DNA of 64,000 bases, taken from Thalassospira sp. HJ. GTDB taxonomy: Bacteria > Pseudomonadota > Alphaproteobacteria > Rhodospirillales > Thalassospiraceae. A model generated the notes under the pieces. That model was not told the origin of the DNA and made no database searches. It saw nothing but the letters and a program-made list of their open reading frames with translations. Of this stretch, positions 8,312 to 15,770 are shown in pieces. The stretch is taken from assembly GCF_000948415.1 (NCBI RefSeq), contig NZ_JYII01000006.1, positions 124,001 to 188,000 on the forward strand, written 5' to 3'. Position 1 is the stretch's first letter; each line of letters begins with the position of its first letter. The translations under genes and the position numbers were made by a program.

Positions 8312-9733
8312 TTAGCGTGCGCCGTAGAACAGATCCGGCAGATGGAACACGATCTGTGGGAAAGCGTACATCAAAACCATGCTGACAATCACCATGAACA
8401 GGAACGGCATGATCCCCTTGAAGATATCGGTCAACAATATCCCGTTAGGTGCCACCCCTTTGAGGTAATAGGCCGACATGGCCATGGGTGGAGTCAGGAA
8501 CGAGGTCTGCAGGTTCAGCGCCACCAGAATGCCAAAGAACAGCGGATCAATATCAAACAGCGGCAGCAGCGGCAGGAAGATCGGAACAAAGATGATGATG
8601 ATTTCCGACCATTCCAGCGGCCAGCCCAGCAGGAAGATGATCAGCTGTGCGAGCAACAGGAACTGCAGCGGTGTCAGGTCAAGACCACCGACAAACTCGG
8701 CAATCACATGCTCCCCTCCAAGATAGGAGAACACAGACGAGAAGGTGTAGGACCCGACAAACAGCCAGCACACCATCGCCGATGTCCGCACCGTCAGATA
8801 AACCGATTCCCGCAGTCGATCAAAGGTCAGCGCCCGATAGGCAGCCGCCAGAACCATACCGCCCAGCGCCCCGATCGATGCCGCCTCGGTCGGGGTTGCC
8901 AGACCAAACAGGATCGAACCAAGCACCGCCAAAATCAGGAAAGCCAGTGGGAAGAACGAGGTTGCCAGCATCCAGAGAACCTTGGGCAGCGGCACTTCGG
9001 GAATTTCATCACTGCTCGGACGTGGGGCCGCCTTGGGCTGCAACATCGCACGGCCCATGACATAGAGAAGATACAATCCAACAAGCGTCAGCCCCGGCAA
9101 AAGCGCACCGGCATAAAGACGCACGATCGAAACACCCGAGGCCGCTGCATAAACGATCAGCATGATCGATGGCGGGATCAGAATGCCAAGCGTACCGCCG
9201 GCACAAATGATGCCCGACGCAAAGCTTTTGTCATAGCGGGCCTTCAACATCGCGGGCAGCGCCAGCATCCCCATCAGGGTCACAACCGCACCCACAATCC
9301 CGGTCGCGGTCGCAAACAGCGCACAGGTAATCAGGGCTGCAACACCAAGCGACCCGGGGATATTGCGTGCGGCAATGTTAAGGGTGGAAAACAGACGGTT
9401 CACGATGTTGGCACGTTCAACGATATAGCCCATGAACAGGAACAGCGGCACCGCTGTCAGGACCTCGTTGGACATCACCGTGTATGTCTGGTTGATAAAT
9501 AGATCGAATATTCGGTTGTTAAATGCCCCTTCGAACCAGGTTATCGCCGAGGTCAACGTATCGCTGTCTTCGGCCAGCCGGTTAAAGGCCCGCCACATGC
9601 GGCCTGCATCGAAATAGGCGTAATAGCCAAATCCGATCCCCAGCGCCATCAGGGTAAAGGCAACCGGAAAACCGAGAAATACCAGTAAAATAAAGATGCC
9701 CAGCATCATCAGGGCGACATGTGCGTCAATCAC
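8312..9733 (-). CDS. TRAP transporter large permease (DctM)
   Basis: A 473-residue DctM protein with about twelve membrane segments. Landmarks are LFLFMGYIVERANIV, AGGTLGILIPPSIMLIVYA and LTPPMAMSAYYLKGVAP. It forms the sodium-coupled channel that receives substrate from the partner binding protein. It is the third gene of the dctP-dctQ-dctM-amidase operon. The long insertion near residues 45-75 (RMWRAFNRLAEDSDTL) is typical of the larger DctM subgroup. Confidence 0.9.
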   Translation of the reverse strand: MIDAHVALMMLGIFILLVFLGFPVAFTLMALGIGFGYYAYFDAGRMWRAFNRLAEDSDTLTSAITWFEGAFNNRIFDLFINQTYTVMSNEVLTAVPLFLFMGYIVERANIVNRLFSTLNIAARNIPGSLGVAALITCALFATATGIVGAVVTLMGMLALPAMLKARYDKSFASGIICAGGTLGILIPPSIMLIVYAAASGVSIVRLYAGALLPGLTLVGLYLLYVMGRAMLQPKAAPRPSSDEIPEVPLPKVLWMLATSFFPLAFLILAVLGSILFGLATPTEAASIGALGGMVLAAAYRALTFDRLRESVYLTVRTSAMVCWLFVGSYTFSSVFSYLGGEHVIAEFVGGLDLTPLQFLLLAQLIIFLLGWPLEWSEIIIIFVPIFLPLLPLFDIDPLFFGILVALNLQTSFLTPPMAMSAYYLKGVAPNGILLTDIFKGIMPFLFMVIVSMVLMYAFPQIVFHLPDLFYGAR

Positions 9734-9789
9734 TTTGGCTGCTCCGTTCGAGGGCGTGTTTCGCGTATGAACCAGGAACTGTCATGAGA

Positions 9790-10362
9790 TCAGTCTTCCT
9801 TGGTCACGCGCTGCTTCATCAGCAGCTCTTCGGTTTCTTCAACATCGTCATCCGCATTGCGCCAGTACCCTTCACGGATACACAGAATGCAGCGCATCAC
9901 CTGTGCGATGCCCTGGATGAACAAAAGAATACCGGCCGCGACAATCACCGCCTTGAATTGAAAGATCGGAACACCCGCCGGGCTGTTCACACTGACTTCC
10001 CCGTATCCGAATGACCGGGCGGCATATTTCCAGCCTGCCAGGATCAGTGCGGTCACACCGGGGAAGAAGAAGAAGATATATAAAACCAGGTCGACTTTGG
10101 CCTGGGTCGTCGGCTTCCACAGGCGATAAAGGAAATCGCCGCGGACATGCCCGCCACGTGACAGGGTATAGGCCCCACCCATCATGAACAGCGTGCCATA
10201 CATGATAAAGGACACATCAAGTGACCAGGTGGTTGGTGCGTTAAATAGGTATCGCGAGATCACCTCATAGCTCATGCCAAGCGTCATGAGGATGATCAGC
10301 CAGCCAAAGGCCTTGCCAAACCAGGCTGACAGTTTGTCCGCGAATTCAATAAATCCGATCAT
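9790..10362 (-). CDS. TRAP transporter small permease (DctQ)
   Basis: A 190-residue protein with four membrane segments and the DctQ landmarks YEVISRYLFNAPTTWSLDVSF and LSRGGHVRGDFLY. It is the small membrane subunit that pairs with DctM. I chose the ATG at 10362, which has GGACAGG just upstream, over the in-frame start 14 codons earlier, which has no ribosome site and overlaps an inverted repeat. The tail after the last helix is acidic (NADDDVEETEELL). Confidence 0.87.
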   Translation of the reverse strand: MIGFIEFADKLSAWFGKAFGWLIILMTLGMSYEVISRYLFNAPTTWSLDVSFIMYGTLFMMGGAYTLSRGGHVRGDFLYRLWKPTTQAKVDLVLYIFFFFPGVTALILAGWKYAARSFGYGEVSVNSPAGVPIFQFKAVIVAAGILLFIQGIAQVMRCILCIREGYWRNADDDVEETEELLMKQRVTKED

Positions 10363-10385
10363 GAAATCCTGTCCGTTCGCGTATT

Positions 10386-10469
10386 GACTGCTCCGCCAGT
10401 TCAAAAGCGAGAACCAACGGAGCAGTCAGGATCATCAAAACTCTAAACCCGGTCGGGTGATCAGAGTTT
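10386..10469 (-). other. Tandem inverted repeats in the dctP-dctQ gap
   Basis: GACTGCTCCG (10386-10395) and CGGAGCAGTC (10418-10427) form a perfect 10-base stem with an inner GTTC/GAAC. A second stem, AAACTCT/AGAGTTT with an inner ACCCG/CGGGT, spans 10438-10469 and covers the dctP stop codon. Such stems between a binding-protein gene and its permease commonly protect the upstream mRNA, giving more binding protein. Confidence 0.55.
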
Positions 10470-11624
10470 CAGTTTGCCCGGGAAGTAGTGATTATATGCG
10501 AGCACATAGTCAGGCGAGTTCATCAGTTCGTAGTAGGTCACGCGCTCGACCCAGGCACGCTGGCTATCAAGAACACGCTTCATGAACGGATCTTCTTCAA
10601 GCGTCGGGATCAGTTTGTCCCAGGCATCAAGCTGACCAGCGAGGATTTCTTTCGACGTACGGTGTACTTCGACACCTTCGGACTGCAGTTTCTGCAAGTC
10701 GGACGAATAGTTATCCATGGCGAGTGCGGTGTTCGAGGTCGAAGCAGCTTCGACACCGTGACGCAGGATCGCCTGCAGGTCCGGCTCAAGATCTTCAAGC
10801 ATCGATTTGCTGAACAGGAATTCGAAGCTTTCAGATGCCTGATGATACGAAGACAGATAGTAATTCTTCGCAACATCCTGTGCGCCAAAGCGCATGTCAG
10901 AAGACGGGTTGTTGAATTCGAACGCGTCGATCACGCCACGTTCCATGGCAGGCACAATTTCGCCGCCCGGAAGCTGTGCGACCGACATGCCCATCGACTG
11001 CAGAAGGTCTGCTGCCAGACCAACGGTGCGGTACTTGAAGCCTTCGATATCGGCAACGGTGTTGACCTGACCCTTGAACCAGCCAAACGGCTGTGCTGGC
11101 ATCGGGAAGCCAAGAAGACCAACAACGTCAAGGCCCATCACGTCCTGGGTCAGTTCGCGATAGAACTCTTCACCACCGCCGGCATAGAACCAGCTCAGCA
11201 TGGTGGTTGCAGAACCACCAAAGACCGGACCGGTACCAAACAGCGATGCAGCCTTGTTCTTGCCGTACCAGTAAACCGGCACGGAATGGGCGATATCGAT
11301 CAGACCATCATTGACAGCATCCAGAACCTGGAATGCCGCAACAACCGCACCTGCCGGCAGAAGATCGATTTTCAGACGACCACCGGACATCGCTTCAACA
11401 CGATCAACATACTGCTGGGCAAAGGTCATCCAGATGTCGGACGACGACCAGGAAGTCTGCATTTTCAGCACCATCGGTGCCGGTTGTGCATGAACAGCCG
11501 GTGCAGCAAAAACGCCTGCTGCCGCAGCACCACCAGCAACCACGCCAGTCGCCCCTTTGGTCAGGAACGAACGACGGGATACTTCCTTGGACTTCACGTC
11601 TTCAGATTTGGTTTTCATTTCCAT
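10461..11624 (-). CDS. TRAP transporter substrate-binding protein (DctP family)
   Basis: About 387 residues. The N-terminus carries a Tat-type signal, SRRSFLTKGATGVVAGG ending near APAVHAQ, so the folded protein is exported to the periplasm. DctP features include LKMQTSWSSSDIWM at the start of the mature protein and the helix-rich VVAFQVLDAVNDGLIDIAHS. It resembles the TRAP/TAXI group annotated for alpha-keto acids or mannitol-like solutes. GGGAGG lies just before the ATG at 11624; an ATG at 11618 is also possible. It is the first gene of the operon. Repeat copy 1 ends 161 bases upstream. Confidence 0.88.
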   Translation of the reverse strand: MEMKTKSEDVKSKEVSRRSFLTKGATGVVAGGAAAAGVFAAPAVHAQPAPMVLKMQTSWSSSDIWMTFAQQYVDRVEAMSGGRLKIDLLPAGAVVAAFQVLDAVNDGLIDIAHSVPVYWYGKNKAASLFGTGPVFGGSATTMLSWFYAGGGEEFYRELTQDVMGLDVVGLLGFPMPAQPFGWFKGQVNTVADIEGFKYRTVGLAADLLQSMGMSVAQLPGGEIVPAMERGVIDAFEFNNPSSDMRFGAQDVAKNYYLSSYHQASESFEFLFSKSMLEDLEPDLQAILRHGVEAASTSNTALAMDNYSSDLQKLQSEGVEVHRTSKEILAGQLDAWDKLIPTLEEDPFMKRVLDSQRAWVERVTYYELMNSPDYVLAYNHYFPGKLKL

Positions 11625-11784
11625 TTTTCCTCCCAGATATACCGTCGCTTGCCGCCAACCATTGGCGGGAAACAAGCGGTAACTGTCAGCCTTCAAAAGC
11701 CCCTGATCTTGATATCCAAGACCATTTTTGATGCGCTTGCCCCGTTCCGGGACCCTAAAAAAACGGCACGCATTTTGTTATTGT

Positions 11785-12051
11785 TAGGGTCAGGACCTAT
11801 TACTTCGTTTTGAATGGTCGCTCAGATTTGTGCGGATACGCGAAGCAAAACCGCAGGAAGATATTCATCTTTCAAGGTTTTGCGACAACGTAGCCCGTGC
11901 AAATCTGAGTGATCCGAAGGACAGTGCTTATATTTGCAAACTCCCGCGTCAAATCCCTTAACCGGGATACCAACCCGCTTGGCGGTATTTTCCTTGGATT
12001 TCACAAATATAAGCACTGCCATTCCAATCGAACTAATAGGCCCTGACCCTA
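11785..12051 (+). repeat. 267-base structured repeat, copy 1
   Basis: First of three related copies. The ends form 33-base inverted repeats beginning TAGGGTCAGG, with four mismatches. Inside are CTCAGATTTG/CAAATCTGAG (11821-11830, 11900-11909), enclosing GCAAAACC/GGTTTTGC (11845-11852, 11876-11883), and a separate perfect 15-base stem CAGTGCTTATATTTG/CAAATATAAGCACTG (11922-11936, 12004-12018). Terminal TA bases may be a target duplication. No protein is supported. It lies between the 3' end of the dehydrogenase gene and the 5' end of dctP, and fills most of this 467-base gap. Confidence 0.9.
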
Positions 12052-12091
12052 AAGACTTGAACGAACTGAATTCCGGCGGTTTTCCCGCCTT

Positions 12092-13057
12092 TTATGCCAC
12101 CCGGTCGCCCGGTTCTTTTCCCTGAAAATAAGCATCAAGATTATCAAGTGCGCGAAAGCCCATCGCATCGCGCGTTTCTTCGGTTGCAGAGCCTATATGT
12201 GGTAACAGAAAGACGTTATTCAACGCGCTAATGCGTTGATTTCCACCAGGTTCATTGCAAAACACATCAAGCCCGGCGGCAAACAGCTTGCCGCTTTCAA
12301 GGGCCGCTACCAGCGCATCCTCATCAACCAGATTACCGCGCGCTGTATTCACAAGGATAGCCCGATCGGGCAGCATCGCGATGGTCTTGCTATTGATGAT
12401 CCCCTTGGTGTCCGGGGTCGACGGGCAATGCAGCGACAACACATCTGAATGGGCAAACAGGTCTTCAATCGTGTCGTGGAAAACAGCACCCTTGGCCAGA
12501 TGATCCGGCAATGGTTTGCGGTTGTGGTAATGGACTTCCATGCCAAATCCGCGCGCGCGTTCTGCGGCGACCTGACCAACCCGGCCCATGCCCAGCACAC
12601 CAAACCGTTTGCCAGACACCTGCCGACCAACCATGAAGGCCGGTGACCAGAAATCCCACTTGCCGGCACGCACCATGGCATCGCCCTCGGCCCCGCGCCG
12701 TGCAGCCCCCAGCATACACAGCATGGCGATCTCGGCCGTGGCATCGGACAGCACATCGGGCGTATTGGTCACGACAATCCCGGCCTCCTTGGCAGCAGCC
12801 AGATCCACGTGATCGACACCAACCGAATGGTTGGCAATGATCTTGAGGCTTTTGGGCAGTTTCGCAATGACATCAGCCGAGAAATGCTCGGAATGGCACG
12901 GCAGGACAGCATCGACCTGCTGGCATTTCTCGATCAGTTCCGCGCGCGTGAAAACGCGGTCCTCGGCGTTGGTCAGAACCTGGTAGTCCCGCGCGGCGCG
13001 TGCCTGAACGGCATCACGCAATCGTCGCGTTATCAGAAGCTTTGGCTTCTCGGGCAT
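12092..13057 (-). CDS. D-isomer-specific 2-hydroxyacid dehydrogenase (glyoxylate/hydroxypyruvate reductase type)
   Basis: A 321-residue NAD(P)-dependent dehydrogenase. The Rossmann loop is GVLGMGRVGQ, the catalytic arginine is in LVNTARGNLVDEDAL, the glutamate in LDVFCNEP and the histidine in LLPHIGSAT. Together they match the glyoxylate reductase GyaR subgroup, which interconverts 2-oxoacids and D-2-hydroxyacids. GGGAG lies seven bases before the ATG. The gene is the only one between repeat copies 1 and 2; copy 2 begins 50 bases upstream of its start and copy 1 ends 41 bases downstream of its stop. Confidence 0.88.
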   Translation of the reverse strand: MPEKPKLLITRRLRDAVQARAARDYQVLTNAEDRVFTRAELIEKCQQVDAVLPCHSEHFSADVIAKLPKSLKIIANHSVGVDHVDLAAAKEAGIVVTNTPDVLSDATAEIAMLCMLGAARRGAEGDAMVRAGKWDFWSPAFMVGRQVSGKRFGVLGMGRVGQVAAERARGFGMEVHYHNRKPLPDHLAKGAVFHDTIEDLFAHSDVLSLHCPSTPDTKGIINSKTIAMLPDRAILVNTARGNLVDEDALVAALESGKLFAAGLDVFCNEPGGNQRISALNNVFLLPHIGSATEETRDAMGFRALDNLDAYFQGKEPGDRVA

Positions 13058-13106
13058 GCGGACGCTCCCGGTGAATTCCCTGAAAGTAGTGTTATTTTTT
13101 ATGGTC

Positions 13107-13372
13107 TAGGGTCAGTACCCATTACTTTGGTTTGAATGGTTCACCGGATTTGTGCGGATACGCGAAGCAAAACCGCAGGAAGATATGCATCTTTCAAGGT
13201 TTTACGACAAAGTAGCCCGTGCAAATCCGGTTAATCCGAAGGACAGACGTTATATTTGCAAACTTCGGCGTCAAACCTCTTGCCCGGGCCCCAGCCGACC
13301 CTGCGAGCTTTTCCTTGGATTTCACAAATATAACGTCTGCCATTCAAATCAAAGTAATGGGTACTGACCCTA
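13107..13372 (+). repeat. 267-base structured repeat, copy 2 (266 bases)
   Basis: Same orientation as copies 1 and 3. The 33-base terminal repeats have a single mismatch, which is G-T. The arms carry GTACCCATTACTTTG and CAAAGTAATGGGTAC. Inner stems are ACCGGATTTG/CAAATCCGGT, a GCAAAACC/GGTTTTAC stem with one C-A, and the perfect 15-base stem CAGACGTTATATTTG/CAAATATAACGTCTG (13244-13258, 13325-13339). It occupies the promoter or leader side of the hydroxyacid dehydrogenase gene, 50 bases from its start codon. Confidence 0.92.
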
Positions 13373-13655
13373 AGGAAACACCTATACGGAAAATCCATCA
13401 ATAGGCGATCAACCAAGCCGCAACTCTTTTTCACTTCGTGGAAAACCAATGATTAAACGTGAACACCATCACACGCGCATTTGGTTTGCTAATATACTGA
13501 TTTTAATTCATAAAATCGGTATTTGATGGGGTCACCAGAAAAGAAAAATGGCCGCCATCAAAAGACAGCGGCCATGCCAAAAACTCAAAGAATTTCAGAA
13601 CCCGACAATATTCGAAGACAGCTCGGTCATCCGCATTGTAGATTGTGAGGAATCC
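13373..13655. other. Intergenic stretch between repeat copy 2 and the Gfo/Idh/MocA gene
   Basis: About 280 bases. Apart from the terminator stem at 13548-13575 nothing is recognisable. The part from 13440 to 13530 is clearly richer in A and T than the neighbours and could hold the promoter for the dehydrogenase transcript that runs leftwards through copy 2. Confidence 0.3.
13537..13575 (-). terminator. Rho-independent terminator of the Gfo/Idh/MocA gene
   Basis: ATGGCCGC (13548-13555) pairs with GCGGCCAT (13568-13575). On the minus strand the stem is followed by TTTTTCTTTTC, a clear intrinsic terminator about 80 bases after the stop codon of the minus-strand oxidoreductase gene. Confidence 0.75.
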
Positions 13656-14819
13656 TCACATTTTAACCCAAACCGCGCCATCCTGACCGGATCGCACGAC
13701 GGCCTCGACGAATTTCATGCCATCAACCCCCTCTTGAACACCGGGTACAAGGCAGCTGGCCGGGTCAATTTTTGCCCCGCTCAGATGTGCCGTCAGCTGA
13801 TCAGCGAAGTCTGTATACAGGCTGGCGAAGCCTTCAAGGTAGCCTTCCGGATGACCAGACGGGACGCGGATATTGCGCTGTCCATCAGCACCATTACCCG
13901 GTCCGCCGCGCGTGATCAGTTCCGGGCGTTCATCGAGTTTGCGGAAAAGCAGCTGGTTGGGCTGTTCCTGCCCCCATTCGATGCTGCCCTTATCGCCATA
14001 GATCCGTAGACGCAGACCGTTTTCATGACCAACCGCGACCTGGCTTGCCCATAACATCCCACGCGCCCCATTGGCATAGCGCAGCAGGATCTGGACATTG
14101 TCATCAAGCTTGCGGCCTGGAACGATGGCATCGACATCGGCGCACAGCTCGCTGATCTCAAGCCCGGAAACAAAGTTGGCAAGGTTATGGGCATGGGTTC
14201 CGATATCACCCAGCGCCCCGCCCATACCGGCCTTTGCCGGATCAGCACGCCAGCTGGCCTGCTTGTTATCGGTATCCTCGACCCTTGTGGCCATCCATCC
14301 TTGGGCATATTCCACCTGAACAAGGCGGATCTTGCCAAGCTTGCCATCCGCCACCATCTGGCGTGCTTCGCGCACCATGGGATAGGCGGTGTAGTTATGG
14401 GTCAGCGCAAACAGAAGGCCCGTCTCGGCAATTTTGGCTTCGATCTGTTCGGCCTCTTGCACAGTCAGGCACAGCGGCTTGTCGCAAATCACGTGAATAC
14501 CGGCATCAAGCATCGCCATCACGGCGGGGAAATGCAGGTGATTGGGGGTGACAATCGCACAGACATCAATGCCGTCTTCGCGCGCAGCTTCCTGCTTGGC
14601 CATGTCTTCAAAGCTGTCATAGCTTCGGTCCGGCGCAATAAAAAGCTCAGCAGCCGAGGCCGCTGCAACATCGGGCTTTGAGGACAGCGCACCAGCAACC
14701 AGCTCATATCGGTCATCCAGCCGGGCGGCGATCCGGTGCACAGCGCCAATAAAGGCCCCTTGCCCACCGCCAACCATACCCAGACGAAGGCGGCGGTTTA
14801 TTTTTTTGAAGTTGGGCAT
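13656..14819 (-). CDS. Gfo/Idh/MocA-family oxidoreductase
   Basis: A 387-residue NAD(P)-dependent sugar or cyclitol dehydrogenase. The Rossmann motif GMVGGGQGAFIGAVHR is at about 14-29, the conserved EKP-equivalent is DKPLCL (CDKPLCLTVQEAE) and the C-terminal domain has GALGDIGTHAHNLA. Members oxidise polyols, inositols or amino sugars; this subgroup is often annotated only as oxidoreductase. AGGAG lies five bases before the ATG. It is monocistronic, with its own terminator at 13537-13575. Confidence 0.83.
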   Translation of the reverse strand: MPNFKKINRRLRLGMVGGGQGAFIGAVHRIAARLDDRYELVAGALSSKPDVAAASAAELFIAPDRSYDSFEDMAKQEAAREDGIDVCAIVTPNHLHFPAVMAMLDAGIHVICDKPLCLTVQEAEQIEAKIAETGLLFALTHNYTAYPMVREARQMVADGKLGKIRLVQVEYAQGWMATRVEDTDNKQASWRADPAKAGMGGALGDIGTHAHNLANFVSGLEISELCADVDAIVPGRKLDDNVQILLRYANGARGMLWASQVAVGHENGLRLRIYGDKGSIEWGQEQPNQLLFRKLDERPELITRGGPGNGADGQRNIRVPSGHPEGYLEGFASLYTDFADQLTAHLSGAKIDPASCLVPGVQEGVDGMKFVEAVVRSGQDGAVWVKM

Positions 14820-14965
14820 GGGGGCTCCTATCAGCGAAAGGTGTGTGTCTCTGGTAATTCAACCTTTTGCTGAATGCACGATCTTTGTGACATGATCGCC
14901 GCAGTGTTCGTAGTGTTTGCGGCCCGTCACCTATGCCATTCGCCCATGACTGCGCGTGCCTTTTC

Positions 14966-15258
14966 TTAGTGATCTTCACTTGAACGGGCCTGCTCGGATG
15001 CAAAGATTTCAAACCGGATACCGTTGGGATCACGAACGAACAGACGCCGGGATTTGCCGTCATCCTCATTATGGTAAACGACCTTGTGCTGGAACAGGTG
15101 GTTTTGCCAGGCGATCACATCACGCGGGGCGGCACAGCGCAGCCCGATATGAAACACATCATCTGGCATTTCCGGATCATCCGGGTACGGCCCGACTTAC
15201 AGGTGCAGGTGACATGGGGCTCCTCCGTCAGGTTTGATCCTTAACATCCTATCGCCGG
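14966..15258 (-). pseudogene. VOC (glyoxalase/bleomycin resistance) family gene broken by a stop codon
   Basis: The minus-strand frame reads MLRIKPDGGAPCHLHL, then TAA, then VGPYPDDPEMPDDVFHIGLRC and on to DPNGIRFEIFASE, which ends at 14966. The C-terminal part matches the end of a VOC metal-dependent domain (FVRDPNGIRFEIF with the metal-binding glutamate). The HLHL-stop-VG junction looks like a single point change that created an amber-like block inside a once continuous domain. The N-terminal half of the fold is missing. I judge it a decayed gene; a short C-terminal fragment from ATG at 15169 could still be translated but would not fold as a VOC domain. Confidence 0.65.
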
Positions 15259-15770
15259 ATCCATATCTGCACTGATTGGCACCTTCGCAACCGGCCCCAA
15301 ACAGCGCACGATCCGGGTCTCGTTTTCGGGCAGGGCATCAACCGGTTGCACGCTGCCCGTGATAAACAGATGGGTAAATCGCGCGGGAAAATCAATGCGA
15401 TTGCCCCTTGATCAAAGCGTCATGAAACCACAACATGCAGAGATATCGAAAATCGCCTAATAAAGGCGACATTGCAGTATTGACCGTCCCCACCCGCACT
15501 GCTATTGGGACGCGGCAAACATGCAAGATCACGCGCACGCCACACATGATGGCCTGCGCCATTGGCAACAACCCGAAGGATGGAGGCATCTGATGAATGA
15601 ATACAGTTTATCTGTCTCCGTCTATTGGATGACGCACCGCCAGGCTGACCACTAGAAGCCGCTTGCCTTCCACCTTGATGGTGATTTTGCCCAAACCCGG
15701 AACGAAAGACGCCTGATCGCGCATTCCGAGTTCATCCGCATTCCCCTGACATAGTTGTAGAGAGCCGCCC
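15241..15770 (-). other. Decayed intergenic region with short coding remnants
   Basis: About 530 bases with no complete gene. Two minus-strand frames still look protein-like. One runs from about 15400 to 15241 and includes ITGSVQPVDALPENETRIV and ends DPAIGC. The other runs from about 15760 to 15612 and includes SFVPGLGKITIKVEGKRLL and ends HPIDGDR. I cannot assign either to a family. Small hairpins such as CGCC/GGCG at 15453-15467 are present. Together with the broken VOC gene this looks like a graveyard left by a deletion. Confidence 0.45.

Noticed and set aside
8285-9502. A long plus-strand open frame opposite the DctM gene
   Set aside because: Its composition is rich in Q, R and H, which is typical of the antisense of a GC-rich membrane protein gene. 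The minus-strand DctM frame has clear family motifs.
10488-11813. A long plus-strand open frame opposite the TRAP binding-protein gene
   Set aside because: It is the complement of a well-supported binding-protein gene and shows no family motif.
11822-12022. A 66-codon minus-strand frame inside repeat copy 1
   Set aside because: It is made of repeat stems only, has no ribosome site and is not kept in copy 2.
13152-13367. A 71-codon plus-strand frame inside repeat copy 2 and a similar 60-codon frame in copy 3 (55548-55730), sharing peptides such as ARANP and RRYICK
   Set aside because: The frame has a stop earlier in copy 1 and shifts in the variable loop, codon changes are mostly amino-acid changing, and the base changes are better explained by pairing of stem arms. 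No ribosome binding site is placed for it.
11785-13372. Interpretation of the repeats as a CRISPR array or composite transposon
   Set aside because: Units are too long, too few and too far apart for CRISPR, and no transposase gene lies between or beside the copies.
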